Source: Promethearchaeota archaeon
Lineage (GTDB): Archaea; Asgardarchaeota; Lokiarchaeia; Sigynarchaeales; SOKP01
Direction: 5' to 3'
DNA: 64,000 bases
Assembly (NCBI GenBank): GCA_014730295.1
Contig: WJIN01000085.1
Location: 7,768 to 71,767, forward strand
Position 1 is the stretch's first letter, and every line of letters starts with the position of its first letter. This document shows, in pieces, positions 9,143-17,068 of this stretch. The position numbers and the translations under genes were made by a program. The notes under the pieces are model-generated. The model saw only the letters and a program-made list of their open reading frames with translations, did not search any database and had not been told where the DNA came from.

Positions 9143-10255
9143 ATGATCAATGAACTTTTTGTTCTAAATACGGGAGGACAAGTAATATATAGTTGGCATC
9201 ATGATGAGCAAGAAGAAGATTCAAAAGATGAACTGGTGGGGGGGTTTCTCTCGGCATTAAATTCCTTTGCCACGATGGAGCGGGGAGAGGATATTAAATC
9301 TCTGAAATTAAAGGAAACGCAGATTATTTTCGAGCGGTTTGAAGAATTAGAACAACAATTAACGTTTGTTGCCACCACTAAAAGCGAGGAATTAATTGAA
9401 CTTATCCACTCGATCATACATAAAATTATGGATACATTCACGGCAAAATACAAGGAGAGGCTGGACCGACCATTTGATGGGGATATTACACCATTCAAAA
9501 AATTTGATGAAAATATTAATGAAATCTTTATGGCCTATGGTCTAGATGTATTAGAATCGACAATAGAGAAAATTGATGCCGGGAATTCTCTGAAATCAGT
9601 CCTATTTTTGGAGCCTGGTGATGGAGATCTTCTTTTTATCCATGCAAAACAATATGTAGATAAAGACAAAATGAGTTATCTCATCCCTCTACTCACTAAA
9701 TCGTCCAAATTACTATATGAAAGAAATCTTAACCAACAACTCAATTGGATAATGTTTAATACAATTAAAAATGAAATCTTGCTAATAGAAATTCGAGCCT
9801 CCATATTTTTAGTTAAGACCTATGATCTGAAAGCCACTAGTGCGAATACAAAACAAATATTAGAGATATTTGACGAATCACACGTATCCACCAAAAAATT
9901 GAAAAAGCTTGAGAAACAGTTTAGAGATATAACCTATTCTGAGAATATTATACAATTTTTCGTCGTAAATTTTGAGGGGAGCATCTTATTCAAACATTTA
10001 CAGACTAATGAGAGCGAATATGAAAATAACATTCCTGAAATTATTAGTTTTTTAACCTCTTCTAAAAGAGCGAGTCAAGAAATTTTTAATAGAAATCTGT
10101 TGTCTTGTAGTATTGGGGGTGTTTCAACTGTTATATTTTGTGTAAATCTAAATAATATTGCCCTTATCGTTATCGGAAATCGTAGAGACTTAGAGAGTTT
10201 CGAAATAATCGAAGAAGTCTATATGGATATTTTAGCTCAACTTAAATCAATTTAA
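9143..10255 (+). CDS. Protein with three tandem longin/roadblock-like domains
   Basis: The start used is the ATG at 9143; a TTG at 9089 would add 18 residues before the first strand. Reading predicted secondary structure by eye, the beta-beta-alpha-beta-beta-beta-alpha order occurs three times. Module 1 (residues ~1-107) has ELFVLN, QVIYSW, helix LVGGFLSALNSFATM, IKSLKL, QIIFERF, LTFVAT. Module 2 (~150-240) has SVLFLEPG, DLLFIHA, helix SYLIPLLTKSSKLLY, LNWIMFN, EILLIEI, SIFLVK. Module 3 (~268-370) has QFFVVNFEG, SILFKHL, helix PEIISFLTSSKRA, STVIFCVN, IALIVIGN. In eukaryotes tri-longin proteins (Mon1/Ccz1, HPS1/HPS4, Fuzzy) form guanine-nucleotide exchange factors for Rab GTPases. Whether this protein serves an archaeal GTPase is inference; a longin-GTPase gene lies 2.6 kb downstream. 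Confidence 0.7.
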   Translation: MINELFVLNTGGQVIYSWHHDEQEEDSKDELVGGFLSALNSFATMERGEDIKSLKLKETQIIFERFEELEQQLTFVATTKSEELIELIHSIIHKIMDTFTAKYKERLDRPFDGDITPFKKFDENINEIFMAYGLDVLESTIEKIDAGNSLKSVLFLEPGDGDLLFIHAKQYVDKDKMSYLIPLLTKSSKLLYERNLNQQLNWIMFNTIKNEILLIEIRASIFLVKTYDLKATSANTKQILEIFDESHVSTKKLKKLEKQFRDITYSENIIQFFVVNFEGSILFKHLQTNESEYENNIPEIISFLTSSKRASQEIFNRNLLSCSIGGVSTVIFCVNLNNIALIVIGNRRDLESFEIIEEVYMDILAQLKSI

Positions 10256-10344
10256 ATTTGGGCTTCAAATAATCTAAAAATGGTATATTAATATTCTGCT
10301 TTTCCTTACATTTCTATTAATTTACACACAAAGGAAATTGCAAA

Positions 10345-11412
10345 ATGCCGCCATTTTGGATGGAAGTTTGGATAGAATTAATGATTTTACAGACGTTTAT
10401 CGGATACAGTTTTGTTATTGCGAATGCCTGTATTGGATTGGCTAATATAAAAGATTTGAACTTGATGAAAGGAAATCTTCGATTGGTAAAAGCCCATAAA
10501 TGGTTTGGAAGGATCGAAGGTATAATTTTTTTCGCGATTGTTGGTCAGTGCCTTTATATGTTTGCTCAGCACGTTCTCGAGGGTGATCCTAATTTATATC
10601 GACCCTCAGGAATATGGTCTCATGCATGGTTTGGTGGATTTTTAGCATTGGTGCTTGTATCTACAAAATTGATTATTGCAAAATTTAGAAAGGATGAAAT
10701 TTACAATTACGGACATATTCTCGGTCCAATAGGTGTTATCGGATGGAGTATATCCCACTGGACAAGTTTATATAATTTCTATTTTGTTGTATATCCGGGA
10801 TTTACGAGATCTGTGATTGTGGTACCGCCGAATATCATTTGGACAGGTATAATCCCCTTTATCATCGGATTTGTTCTCTTTTTAATTGTGATGAACCAAA
10901 CTCGAGAGCCAACAAAAGAGAAGGATAGGTTCTCTATTAATCAAATTGCTTTTATCTTACATGGTATTACCTTCGGCTATGAACGCTCAGCGAAAGAGCT
11001 TCTTGGTAAACCTGCGCTGTATAAATATGTCGTACCAGAGACTTATGAATTTATTGAGCGAATGATGAGCATGTCAGGATTCGATATGAAAAAGCTGGAA
11101 CGCATGAGCTTAAACGATGCGATGAAGGAATTTTCAAAAATGGCCGAAAAGATCGAAATGGCCGAAAAAATAAAAATCAAATGGAAATCGGAAGATACCT
11201 TTACAATTGAATCTATTAATTGTTCGACCGCCAGAGTGAGAAGTGTTATGAATGAACAAGAACTGGAAGATGCGGTATGTCCATGGGCTCTTTTTAGCGC
11301 GTCAATAGTAAACAAACTGACGGGCAAGGAGTTAGCAATAAAACCTTCCAAATTTAATGAGATCGGAGCGATTACGGAATTGAAAATACTCGAACAAAAA
11401 GAAAAGTCTTAA
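10345..11412 (+). CDS. Membrane protein (cytochrome-b561-like core) with soluble C-terminal domain
   Basis: 355 residues. The first ~195 hold about five membrane spans, starting near residue 13, with His residues near span ends (KAHKWFG, AQHV, SHAWFG, YGHILG, SHW). That pattern suggests a di-haem b-type cytochrome core, though the haem ligands are not certain. The remaining ~150 residues are soluble and end in a region with CPWALFSASIVNKLTGKE, like domains of archaeal V4R/hydrocarbon-binding or related sensor proteins; this second match is weak. It could be a membrane redox sensor or electron carrier. The gene follows the tri-longin gene after 89 nt on the same strand. A poly-T rich stretch after the stop probably terminates transcription. 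Confidence 0.55.
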   Translation: MPPFWMEVWIELMILQTFIGYSFVIANACIGLANIKDLNLMKGNLRLVKAHKWFGRIEGIIFFAIVGQCLYMFAQHVLEGDPNLYRPSGIWSHAWFGGFLALVLVSTKLIIAKFRKDEIYNYGHILGPIGVIGWSISHWTSLYNFYFVVYPGFTRSVIVVPPNIIWTGIIPFIIGFVLFLIVMNQTREPTKEKDRFSINQIAFILHGITFGYERSAKELLGKPALYKYVVPETYEFIERMMSMSGFDMKKLERMSLNDAMKEFSKMAEKIEMAEKIKIKWKSEDTFTIESINCSTARVRSVMNEQELEDAVCPWALFSASIVNKLTGKELAIKPSKFNEIGAITELKILEQKEKS

Positions 11413-11526
11413 ACAAAATTCTTAATTTTTTCTTTATCTTTTTCTAAGATTCCTATTCATATAATCAGCTAATTCTTGATCTTCATCAAAATATTAGAAA
11501 AAAATAGGAAAAAATCAAAAATAGAA

Positions 11527-11685
11527 TTATTCTTCTTTTTTCATTTTAACTTGATTTCTCTGAACTCCAACTTCTCGGTTAGGAGGAATTGGTTTCGCGC
11601 AATTGTCTTGTTTCGCTTGATTTGCTTTGAGATCTCTCTCAAGCATCTCTTCTATTTCTTCATCTGTTAAATCTTCTCTTGACAT
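11527..11685 (-). CDS. Small acidic protein, 52 aa, unknown
   Basis: A short open frame from the ATG at 11685 to a TAA at 11527. It begins MSREDLTDEEIEEMLERDLK, a strongly amphipathic acidic helix, followed by a Pro/Asn-containing middle with one Cys (NCAKPIPP) and a basic tail (MKKEE). Composition and codon use look protein-like, and it lies alone in the 435-nt space between 11413 and 11847. The overlapping plus-strand frame at 11476-11670 is low-complexity and judged to be its shadow. No homologous family is recognised; a small regulator or adaptor is possible but unproven. Confidence 0.5.
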   Translation of the reverse strand: MSREDLTDEEIEEMLERDLKANQAKQDNCAKPIPPNREVGVQRNQVKMKKEE

Positions 11686-11847
11686 ATTACTAAATCACCA
11701 TTTTAGATATAAAAAAATTGATATTATAAAATATTGGTCTTCAGATCAGATTTGGGACCAGAAGCTCAATTATTTTTAAAGATCTGAATTATAGATTTAT
11801 ATTTCAAAATTTAAAAAAATTAAGAAAAAAGGGTAAAAAATCTCACC

Positions 11848-12228
11848 TTAATCGACTTGTTCATTCATATACTCTAAAACGGCATTTTCCTTTTCTATGG
11901 GACGACGTTCAGGTATCTGAACGAATTTTCTGTCATATCTCTCGTAATAGTCGGGGCTTAGAAAAAGATTACAATAACAAGTTCCATACTCCTCGATATC
12001 GGGAGGCGAATATTCACATGGACATATAAGATCTCTGTCTAAATCTCTCTTTCCGCACGCGAATCGGCAGGGACATGACTGATATCCATATTTCTTCTTA
12101 TTTTCAACTAAACCTTCGAGTAAATCATTTAAAGTTTCCTCATCTTTTTGAAGAATCCAGCCATTTCTCTCGCATATGACATCGCAATATTTTTTCATTC
12201 CTTCCTTACTCTCTAAATTAAAACTCAC
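11848..12228 (-). CDS. ftrB: Ferredoxin:thioredoxin reductase, catalytic subunit
   Basis: 126 residues with the complete FTR-beta signature: CPC (C52, C54), CPC (C69, C71) and CYC (C84, C86). In the plant and cyanobacterial enzyme the first and third pairs contribute the redox disulfide and the remaining cysteines bind a [4Fe-4S] cluster; the same spacing is kept here. It transfers one-electron equivalents from ferredoxin to a disulfide partner. The variable alpha subunit of oxygenic organisms is missing, as is normal in archaea. The gene ends an operon begun by a glutaredoxin-like gene 11 nt upstream, which is therefore its likely substrate. An extra Cys (C58) lies just after the first CPC. 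Confidence 0.92.
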   Translation of the reverse strand: MSFNLESKEGMKKYCDVICERNGWILQKDEETLNDLLEGLVENKKKYGYQSCPCRFACGKRDLDRDLICPCEYSPPDIEEYGTCYCNLFLSPDYYERYDRKFVQIPERRPIEKENAVLEYMNEQVD

Positions 12229-12239
12229 GTTAATCCACC

Positions 12240-12581
12240 CTATCCTTCTAATAATTCCTCGTATTTATTGGGATTATATCCTACAACGGCTTCCCCGTCA
12301 CATATTAAAAATGGATAAGAAATTCTGTCACTATAACTATTTCTCAAAAATTTTAGAATTTGTGCCTTATTATCTGGGTCTATTTGGTCAACATCTACAT
12401 ATCTGAAGGCAACATCGTGTTCTTTCATATAGCGCTTGAACTTCTTACACCATTGACATGTAGAAAGCGTAAAAGCCATCATATCTTTTTTATCGTTCTC
12501 CCCTTCAACTTTGGTTGCTAATTCTTCTATATATTCGGGAAATTCCATTTTTTCCATACCATTCTCACCAGATTGAATCAT
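12240..12581 (-). CDS. Glutaredoxin/thioredoxin-like protein, FTR partner
   Basis: 113 residues in a thioredoxin fold with the redox pair C42-x-x-C45 (STCQWCKKF) and the cis-proline turn in ISYPFLICDGEAVVGY. The ~34-residue N-terminal extension is unusual; start codons at residues 1, 9 and 12 are all possible. The sequence between active site and cis-Pro (VAFRYVDVDQIDP) is glutaredoxin-like. It precedes ftrB by 11 nt on the same strand, so it is probably reduced by ferredoxin through FtrB rather than by glutathione, which archaea generally lack. A TATA-like TTTATAAAA lies about 25 nt upstream of the start. Confidence 0.85.
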   Translation of the reverse strand: MIQSGENGMEKMEFPEYIEELATKVEGENDKKDMMAFTLSTCQWCKKFKRYMKEHDVAFRYVDVDQIDPDNKAQILKFLRNSYSDRISYPFLICDGEAVVGYNPNKYEELLEG

Positions 12582-12827
12582 TTTTTATTAGCCTTTTTTG
12601 TTTTATAAAAATATAAGTTCTAAGCTATTTACTCAAATAAGTATTATTCATGAGTGAATAGTAGACTTCTTTAAAAGAACAAAATTGCCTAATTTTATTA
12701 AAGATAGTCTTTATAAAATATGCATAGAGCTAATGAGTTTTTTTCCAATTCAATCAAGAACTCATCTTGATCTTTTAAAATATAAAATATAAATTATTTG
12801 CCTCAAAAGGTTTATTTACTCTTAGAC

Positions 12828-13865
12828 ATGCCGCTCACAGAAATTCTCTGCATAAGTTATTTTGACAGAATTATAGGTCCCAACACCTTTCATTGTAATG
12901 CAGAATTATCGAATCGTGAGGACTTTCCTGATTTGGGAAGAATTCTTGATTTTAATAATGAAGAAGGAACATTCATATTTGCCTTTCGGAAATACCAAAC
13001 GGTTAACCACATTTTCTATTTGGAAAGTGAATATGCGAGGGGAGGGAAAGATCTGCTGATGATTTCTTATATGATTCGAGCTGCATATTTCAAATCCGAA
13101 ATTTCTGATATTTATCGCTATTTAGAAGCGAAAACCCCCATTTTAGAAGAATTTGCCTCTGAATTACAACAATTAGAAGATTTCTCACGAATATTGAACC
13201 AAAATAAGGATATTGAGAATCAGCAAAATTTAATTTCGTTGGGAAACAAACATTTCCAAAAAAAGTTTATAAATCTATTTGATTCCTATTTTAAAACCTT
13301 GTGCATGAAGGAGGGTCCTTTCCTCAAGAGATCAAAAGACGAGCTAAAAAAAGTATTCATCTTTGGAGCAGATCATGCAGGAAAAACGACATTCCTTAAA
13401 AATATTGAAGCAATGCAATTTCATAGTCAAGATGACAGCGGATTAGGCACCCAAATTTTAGAAGTGGTAATTGACAATATGGAAATTTTGATGGAAGAAT
13501 GTATTGATAATCAATTTAAATGTGAACAATGCAGAAGAAGCAATAGGTGTATCAACAAGGCACAAGGCTTTATACTCATATTTAATGTATCTGATAAACA
13601 ATCTATTATTGATGCTAAGGAACGCTTTAAAATTATTGTAAAAAAAATTTGTAATCATGAGATTGAGGATACCATCCCAATACTCATTATTGGTAATAAA
13701 TTTACCTACCACGAAGAAGTCTCCGAAGAGATAGTAAATGATACCTTTCAAATTGATCAAATAAACGATTGCGATGTTATAATTGAATATTTTCCCGTAA
13801 ATTTGTTAAATAATGACAAAAAAACTCTGGAAGCACTCCGATGGTTCATTAGAAATATCATATAG
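12828..13865 (+). CDS. Longin-like domain fused to an atypical Ras/Arf-type small GTPase
   Basis: Start taken as the ATG at 12828; a TTG at 12798 would add ten residues. Residues ~1-120 (ILCISYFDRIIGPNTFH, GTFIFAFRK, IFYLESE, long helix) resemble the longin-like N-terminal domain found on Asgard GTPases. Residues ~172-345 are a G domain. The P-loop GADHAGKT (180-187) is intact. The G3 Asp is probably D227 in IDNQF, but the DxxG glycine is missing, and cysteines C225, C232, C235 and C241 (CX6CX2CX5C) occupy the switch II region. G4 reads GNKFT, with Thr instead of the guanine-specifying Asp of NKxD. Nucleotide binding is thus possible, but specificity and hydrolysis are doubtful. Such proteins resemble Rag/SRbeta-like scaffolding GTPases more than cycling Rabs. 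Confidence 0.75.
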   Translation: MPLTEILCISYFDRIIGPNTFHCNAELSNREDFPDLGRILDFNNEEGTFIFAFRKYQTVNHIFYLESEYARGGKDLLMISYMIRAAYFKSEISDIYRYLEAKTPILEEFASELQQLEDFSRILNQNKDIENQQNLISLGNKHFQKKFINLFDSYFKTLCMKEGPFLKRSKDELKKVFIFGADHAGKTTFLKNIEAMQFHSQDDSGLGTQILEVVIDNMEILMEECIDNQFKCEQCRRSNRCINKAQGFILIFNVSDKQSIIDAKERFKIIVKKICNHEIEDTIPILIIGNKFTYHEEVSEEIVNDTFQIDQINDCDVIIEYFPVNLLNNDKKTLEALRWFIRNII

Positions 13866-13926
13866 ATTCCGTTAAAATTAACTTCAAATAATTTATAATT
13901 TCTTTATATTTTTCTCGATAAACTTC

Positions 13927-14388
13927 TCATTTTTTTTCTACCATGGGATCGGGAGATCTCCATTTAGCATAATAATCTTGGTATTTACCTAATAATTCAT
14001 TCGGGTCTAATTTTTCCCCTTCTTGAATCGCTTGAATCGCCTTTAGAATGATTTCTGTTTGTAATAGTTGAAATTCTTGGTTTTTTATATCACTTGTAGT
14101 GAGAAATCTTTGCGCGATTTCGTTTGATTTGAGTGTATCCATTGTATTAATATTGTAAACATCCATAAAATAGCCAATAATGTACGCGAAAAAGAGAAGT
14201 ACTGGAAATGCGATAATAAGCATCCAAAAAGTAATTTTAAATGCCAATGAGATGAGCGAAATCGCGCTCACGGTCGATACTGCGATTGAGTAATACGATT
14301 GCCCCGCTTTTAATCGTGAAAGCTGTTTTCCGATGAATTGGGCGGTTTTTACTCTTTTAACTAAATTAGATCTTTTCAATTTTATCAT
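13927..14388 (-). CDS. Small membrane protein, unknown
   Basis: 153 residues. A basic N-terminus (KLKRSNLVKRVKTAQFIGK) precedes a hydrophobic block of about 45 residues (40-85) that makes two membrane spans (SIAVSTVSAISLISLAFKI and FWMLIIAFPVLLFFAYIIGY). A soluble helical C-terminal half of ~70 residues is rich in Gln and Glu. The positive-inside pattern puts both ends in the cytoplasm. No family is recognised. It converges with the longin-GTPase gene, leaving 61 nt between them, and has its own leader with no obvious operon partner other than a possible 31-codon peptide upstream. Confidence 0.55.
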   Translation of the reverse strand: MIKLKRSNLVKRVKTAQFIGKQLSRLKAGQSYYSIAVSTVSAISLISLAFKITFWMLIIAFPVLLFFAYIIGYFMDVYNINTMDTLKSNEIAQRFLTTSDIKNQEFQLLQTEIILKAIQAIQEGEKLDPNELLGKYQDYYAKWRSPDPMVEKK

Positions 14389-14456
14389 AAATTCACCTTC
14401 TCTTATAGCAAATTTCTATTTTTTTAATAGTTTTTAGTAATATCAATCTAAAAAAT

Positions 14457-14552
14457 CTAGTCATTATTTAATTTCTTAAAGAGAGCAAGAGATGTAAAAT
14501 CTCTATCTGGGTTTTTCTGAGAATTTAAAAGAAGAAATATACGTATAATCAT
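14457..14552 (-). CDS. Possible 31-aa peptide with strong ribosome site
   Basis: A minus-strand frame of 31 codons starts at the ATG at 14552. The only reason to list it is the very good purine-rich ribosome site just upstream (reading GGTGGAGG on the minus strand, about six bases before the ATG), which is better than those of most genes here. The peptide is hydrophobic at its start and basic at its end and has no recognisable family. It lies 68 nt before the membrane protein at 14388 and could be a leader peptide for it. The rest of the 242-nt gap is AT-rich with nothing else visible. Confidence 0.3.
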   Translation of the reverse strand: MIIRIFLLLNSQKNPDRDFTSLALFKKLNND

Positions 14553-14630
14553 ATTTTTTCCTCCACCTAATCAGTAAAATTTTTAATGGAATGTAATTGA
14601 TATAAGATAATTCATATTACAAAATTTTCG

Positions 14631-15149
14631 GTGAGAAAAATATCAGCTGGTAAATATTTGGCAATAGTGGCTGCTTTACTAACAATCTTAGGCTCCTATT
14701 TGTTTGCTATGTACGAAGGATTGGCTCCAGATTCGGTTGCGTCCGCTATTGGACTTTTTCAAGGAATAACTACGACTTTTGAAAATGTGAGCTCTTATAG
14801 CGCCGCATTGGGTGGTGAATGGGTAGCCTATACCTTAATTATTCTTATGATTATTTTTGCTATTTCTGGAATTTTTCAATTGATTGGCATAAAGAGTAGA
14901 GCAGTTATTTTGATCTTCTCTTTATTTCCGTTAGGGATTGGGATAATTGTAGTTTTGGATATGTTGATGTCTTTAGATACAGCTCAGATAAACTATATGC
15001 TAATTCTTTTAACGGAAAAACCAATTATTGAGGGCGCAATTCCGTTTTATCTGGATTTAGGTGGTGTTGGATTAGGATCATATTTGGTGATTGCCGGAGG
15101 ATTTATAGGAATAATCAGTGGAATACTCCCAAGGGAAGAATATTATTAA
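14631..15149 (+). CDS. Four-span membrane protein, unknown
   Basis: 172 residues, GTG start. Four hydrophobic segments (about 8-27, 65-88, 92-112 and 145-166) indicate a small integral membrane protein. A loop of ~40 residues between spans 1 and 2 (YEGLAPDSVASAIGLFQG onwards) lies on the outer face by the positive-inside rule. The general look is that of archaeal small conserved membrane proteins with no assigned role. It stands alone on the plus strand: the next gene starts 167 nt later with its own ribosome site. No regulatory element other than AT-rich promoter sequence is seen. Confidence 0.55.
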   Translation: MRKISAGKYLAIVAALLTILGSYLFAMYEGLAPDSVASAIGLFQGITTTFENVSSYSAALGGEWVAYTLIILMIIFAISGIFQLIGIKSRAVILIFSLFPLGIGIIVVLDMLMSLDTAQINYMLILLTEKPIIEGAIPFYLDLGGVGLGSYLVIAGGFIGIISGILPREEYY

Positions 15150-15316
15150 ATCCCATTTTTTCTTTTTCTATTCGATGAGAGGAAGTGTTTATTATTTCTA
15201 ATTTCCCCTCTTGTATCTGAATTTTATAATTTAAAATCTGAAAATTTAATATTTCCTTATAATATCAAAAGCATAATAGAAAAAAAGAAATATTATAGTA
15301 TAAGAGGTATTGATAT

Positions 15317-15610
15317 ATGACCGAAATGAAGCTCCCAATAATAGTAACAAAGGAAGATTGCCACAGGTGTCATGAACTGAAGGAATGGCTTAATGAAAAT
15401 GATGTGAAATATATTGAGCAAGACATAAATGATGAAAAGTTTGTGAATCAGCTTCTACAAGATAAAAACTTCGTCCAGACGTTCTGCGATGCCGATGAGT
15501 GTATTGTGAACACTCCCGTTGTAATTATGGATGGAAGTTACTATTTCAAAGAACTCTGGTCTCAGACGGGACTACGCAAAAATAAAGCAGAAGAGATGTT
15601 TTTGGACTAA
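15317..15610 (+). CDS. Glutaredoxin-like thiol-disulfide protein
   Basis: 97 residues. The active site CHRC lies at residues 15-18 at the end of the first strand (LPIIVTKEDCHRC), and a cis-Pro occurs in NTPVVIMDG. Between them is FCDADEC, two further cysteines that are not typical and could form a second disulfide or metal site. The fold should be that of glutaredoxin/NrdH; with no glutathione system expected, thioredoxin-like use is likely. The AAGAGGT ribosome site 7 nt before the ATG supports the start. It stands alone, with the sulfopyruvate decarboxylase gene converging on it. Confidence 0.78.
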   Translation: MTEMKLPIIVTKEDCHRCHELKEWLNENDVKYIEQDINDEKFVNQLLQDKNFVQTFCDADECIVNTPVVIMDGSYYFKELWSQTGLRKNKAEEMFLD

Positions 15611-15687
15611 AAATCTATTTTTCTTTTTCTCATTTTCTTTTAATTTGTTTTAAATTTGAACTCTTGAATGAATACGAGAAAATTGAC

Positions 15688-16866
15688 TTATTCTATGCTT
15701 TTCATAAATCTTTTTTTAATCTCAATATTTGAAAGAGGGATGGTAGGAACCTTCTCAAACGTTTCTGTAAGTAAAATATGAAATAAATGTGGTCCATTAT
15801 TCTTTAACGCTATTGTTAATTTTTCTTGTATTTCGGATGGTTTAGAAACAGTAAATATCTTTTCCTTAGGGAAGCCATATACTTGAGCCACGCCACTAAT
15901 ATTTATAGAGTCTTTAGCATAGGTATCCGTATTGCCCGTAGATCCGTACACCCCATTGTCTAGTACGATCAATATAAAATTTTTAGGCGCGTATTGGGCT
16001 ACGAGTGATAACGATGATGCATTCATCAATATTCCTCCATCTCCTTCAAAACAAATGACTTTTTGGTTTCTTTCTGAAACTCCTAAAGCAAATCCAAGAC
16101 CCACCATATAACTTTGACTAAGAGAGGAGGTTAGATAAAAATTCCGATCGCGGTCGTGAATATCACATAATTCCCTACTAGGGTGTCCAATATTTGAAAG
16201 CACAAACTCATCATGAAGATTATTAAGAATAATTTCAATAGCGTTATATCGACTAATCTCTGGTGAAATTTCAACCGCGTCGATTTTTTGTTGCTGATAT
16301 CTCCTAACTATTTTACTTTCATTCTTAATTCTTTCAGGAGGATTTGTATAATTTGGTTTGACCAGTAAAGCGATGCTGTATCCTTTCTCATACTCTACCA
16401 ACAGTTCGTTAAATTTTTTAAGATCAGAGACGTTCTCTATTTCGCAATATTTTATATCAGCTAATTCTAAAAGGTCTGGAGTTTTACTACCCATGGGCTT
16501 CTGTGCTTCAATCTTTTCTCCATTTATCCCTCGATGGCTGATAATATACAGATTAGGGATTTTATAAGAGCCTTTCATTTGGCTATTGAACGAGAACAAT
16601 TGCCCCAACATATTTCCTAAGCCCTGATTTTGTAAAACCATCGCGGTTTTTCGACCGCTCATATATGCCCCAGCACTTAACGCTACGCCGCTCTCTTCCC
16701 GAACTAATGGAATGTGAAGCAAGGTATTTCCGTTTTCGCATTCATGAGTTTTATGAAGCCTCTCTAATTCATTAATAAGATGAATGTTGTAAGAACAGGG
16801 AAGGCTACCAAAAAAATCAAATGAATTCTCTAAGCATTTTTCGAGTATTTTTGAATATACATCCAT
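15688..16866 (-). CDS. comDE: Sulfopyruvate decarboxylase-like TPP enzyme (fused ComD-ComE)
   Basis: A single chain carrying both halves of a thiamine-diphosphate decarboxylase. The N-terminal half has the Pyr-domain features GSLPCSYN and REESGVALSAGAYMSGRK followed by QNQGLGN; the C-terminal half has the PP domain with GDGGILMN (TPP/Mg motif) and VLDNGVYG. This is the layout of ComDE, which turns sulfopyruvate into sulfoacetaldehyde in coenzyme M synthesis, and of the close relative phosphonopyruvate decarboxylase. The start is set at the ATG at 16866; a TTG four codons upstream is possible. No other com gene or phosphonate gene is adjacent, so the choice rests on general similarity. The methyltransferase genes elsewhere in the window make coenzyme M plausible. 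Confidence 0.78.
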   Translation of the reverse strand: MDVYSKILEKCLENSFDFFGSLPCSYNIHLINELERLHKTHECENGNTLLHIPLVREESGVALSAGAYMSGRKTAMVLQNQGLGNMLGQLFSFNSQMKGSYKIPNLYIISHRGINGEKIEAQKPMGSKTPDLLELADIKYCEIENVSDLKKFNELLVEYEKGYSIALLVKPNYTNPPERIKNESKIVRRYQQQKIDAVEISPEISRYNAIEIILNNLHDEFVLSNIGHPSRELCDIHDRDRNFYLTSSLSQSYMVGLGFALGVSERNQKVICFEGDGGILMNASSLSLVAQYAPKNFILIVLDNGVYGSTGNTDTYAKDSINISGVAQVYGFPKEKIFTVSKPSEIQEKLTIALKNNGPHLFHILLTETFEKVPTIPLSNIEIKKRFMKSIE

Positions 16867-17068
16867 AATATTTCTCAATTGACCGGGTTTAATAACTATT
16901 TTTTAAAATGAAGTCTAATTTTTTATCTTTATTGTTGCTAAAAATGAGTATTTACACGGAAAGAAGGAATGATTTTATATCTTAACAATATTTTAGTTTC
17001 TCTTGAGATTCTTAAATTACTTTAGATAAATGATAAGATAATTATTGAATGGAATTTTTTGATACACG

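Noticed and set aside
11476..11670. Plus-strand 64-codon frame
   Set aside because: Low-complexity Phe/Leu/Ile composition and opposite to a more protein-like minus-strand frame (11527-11685).
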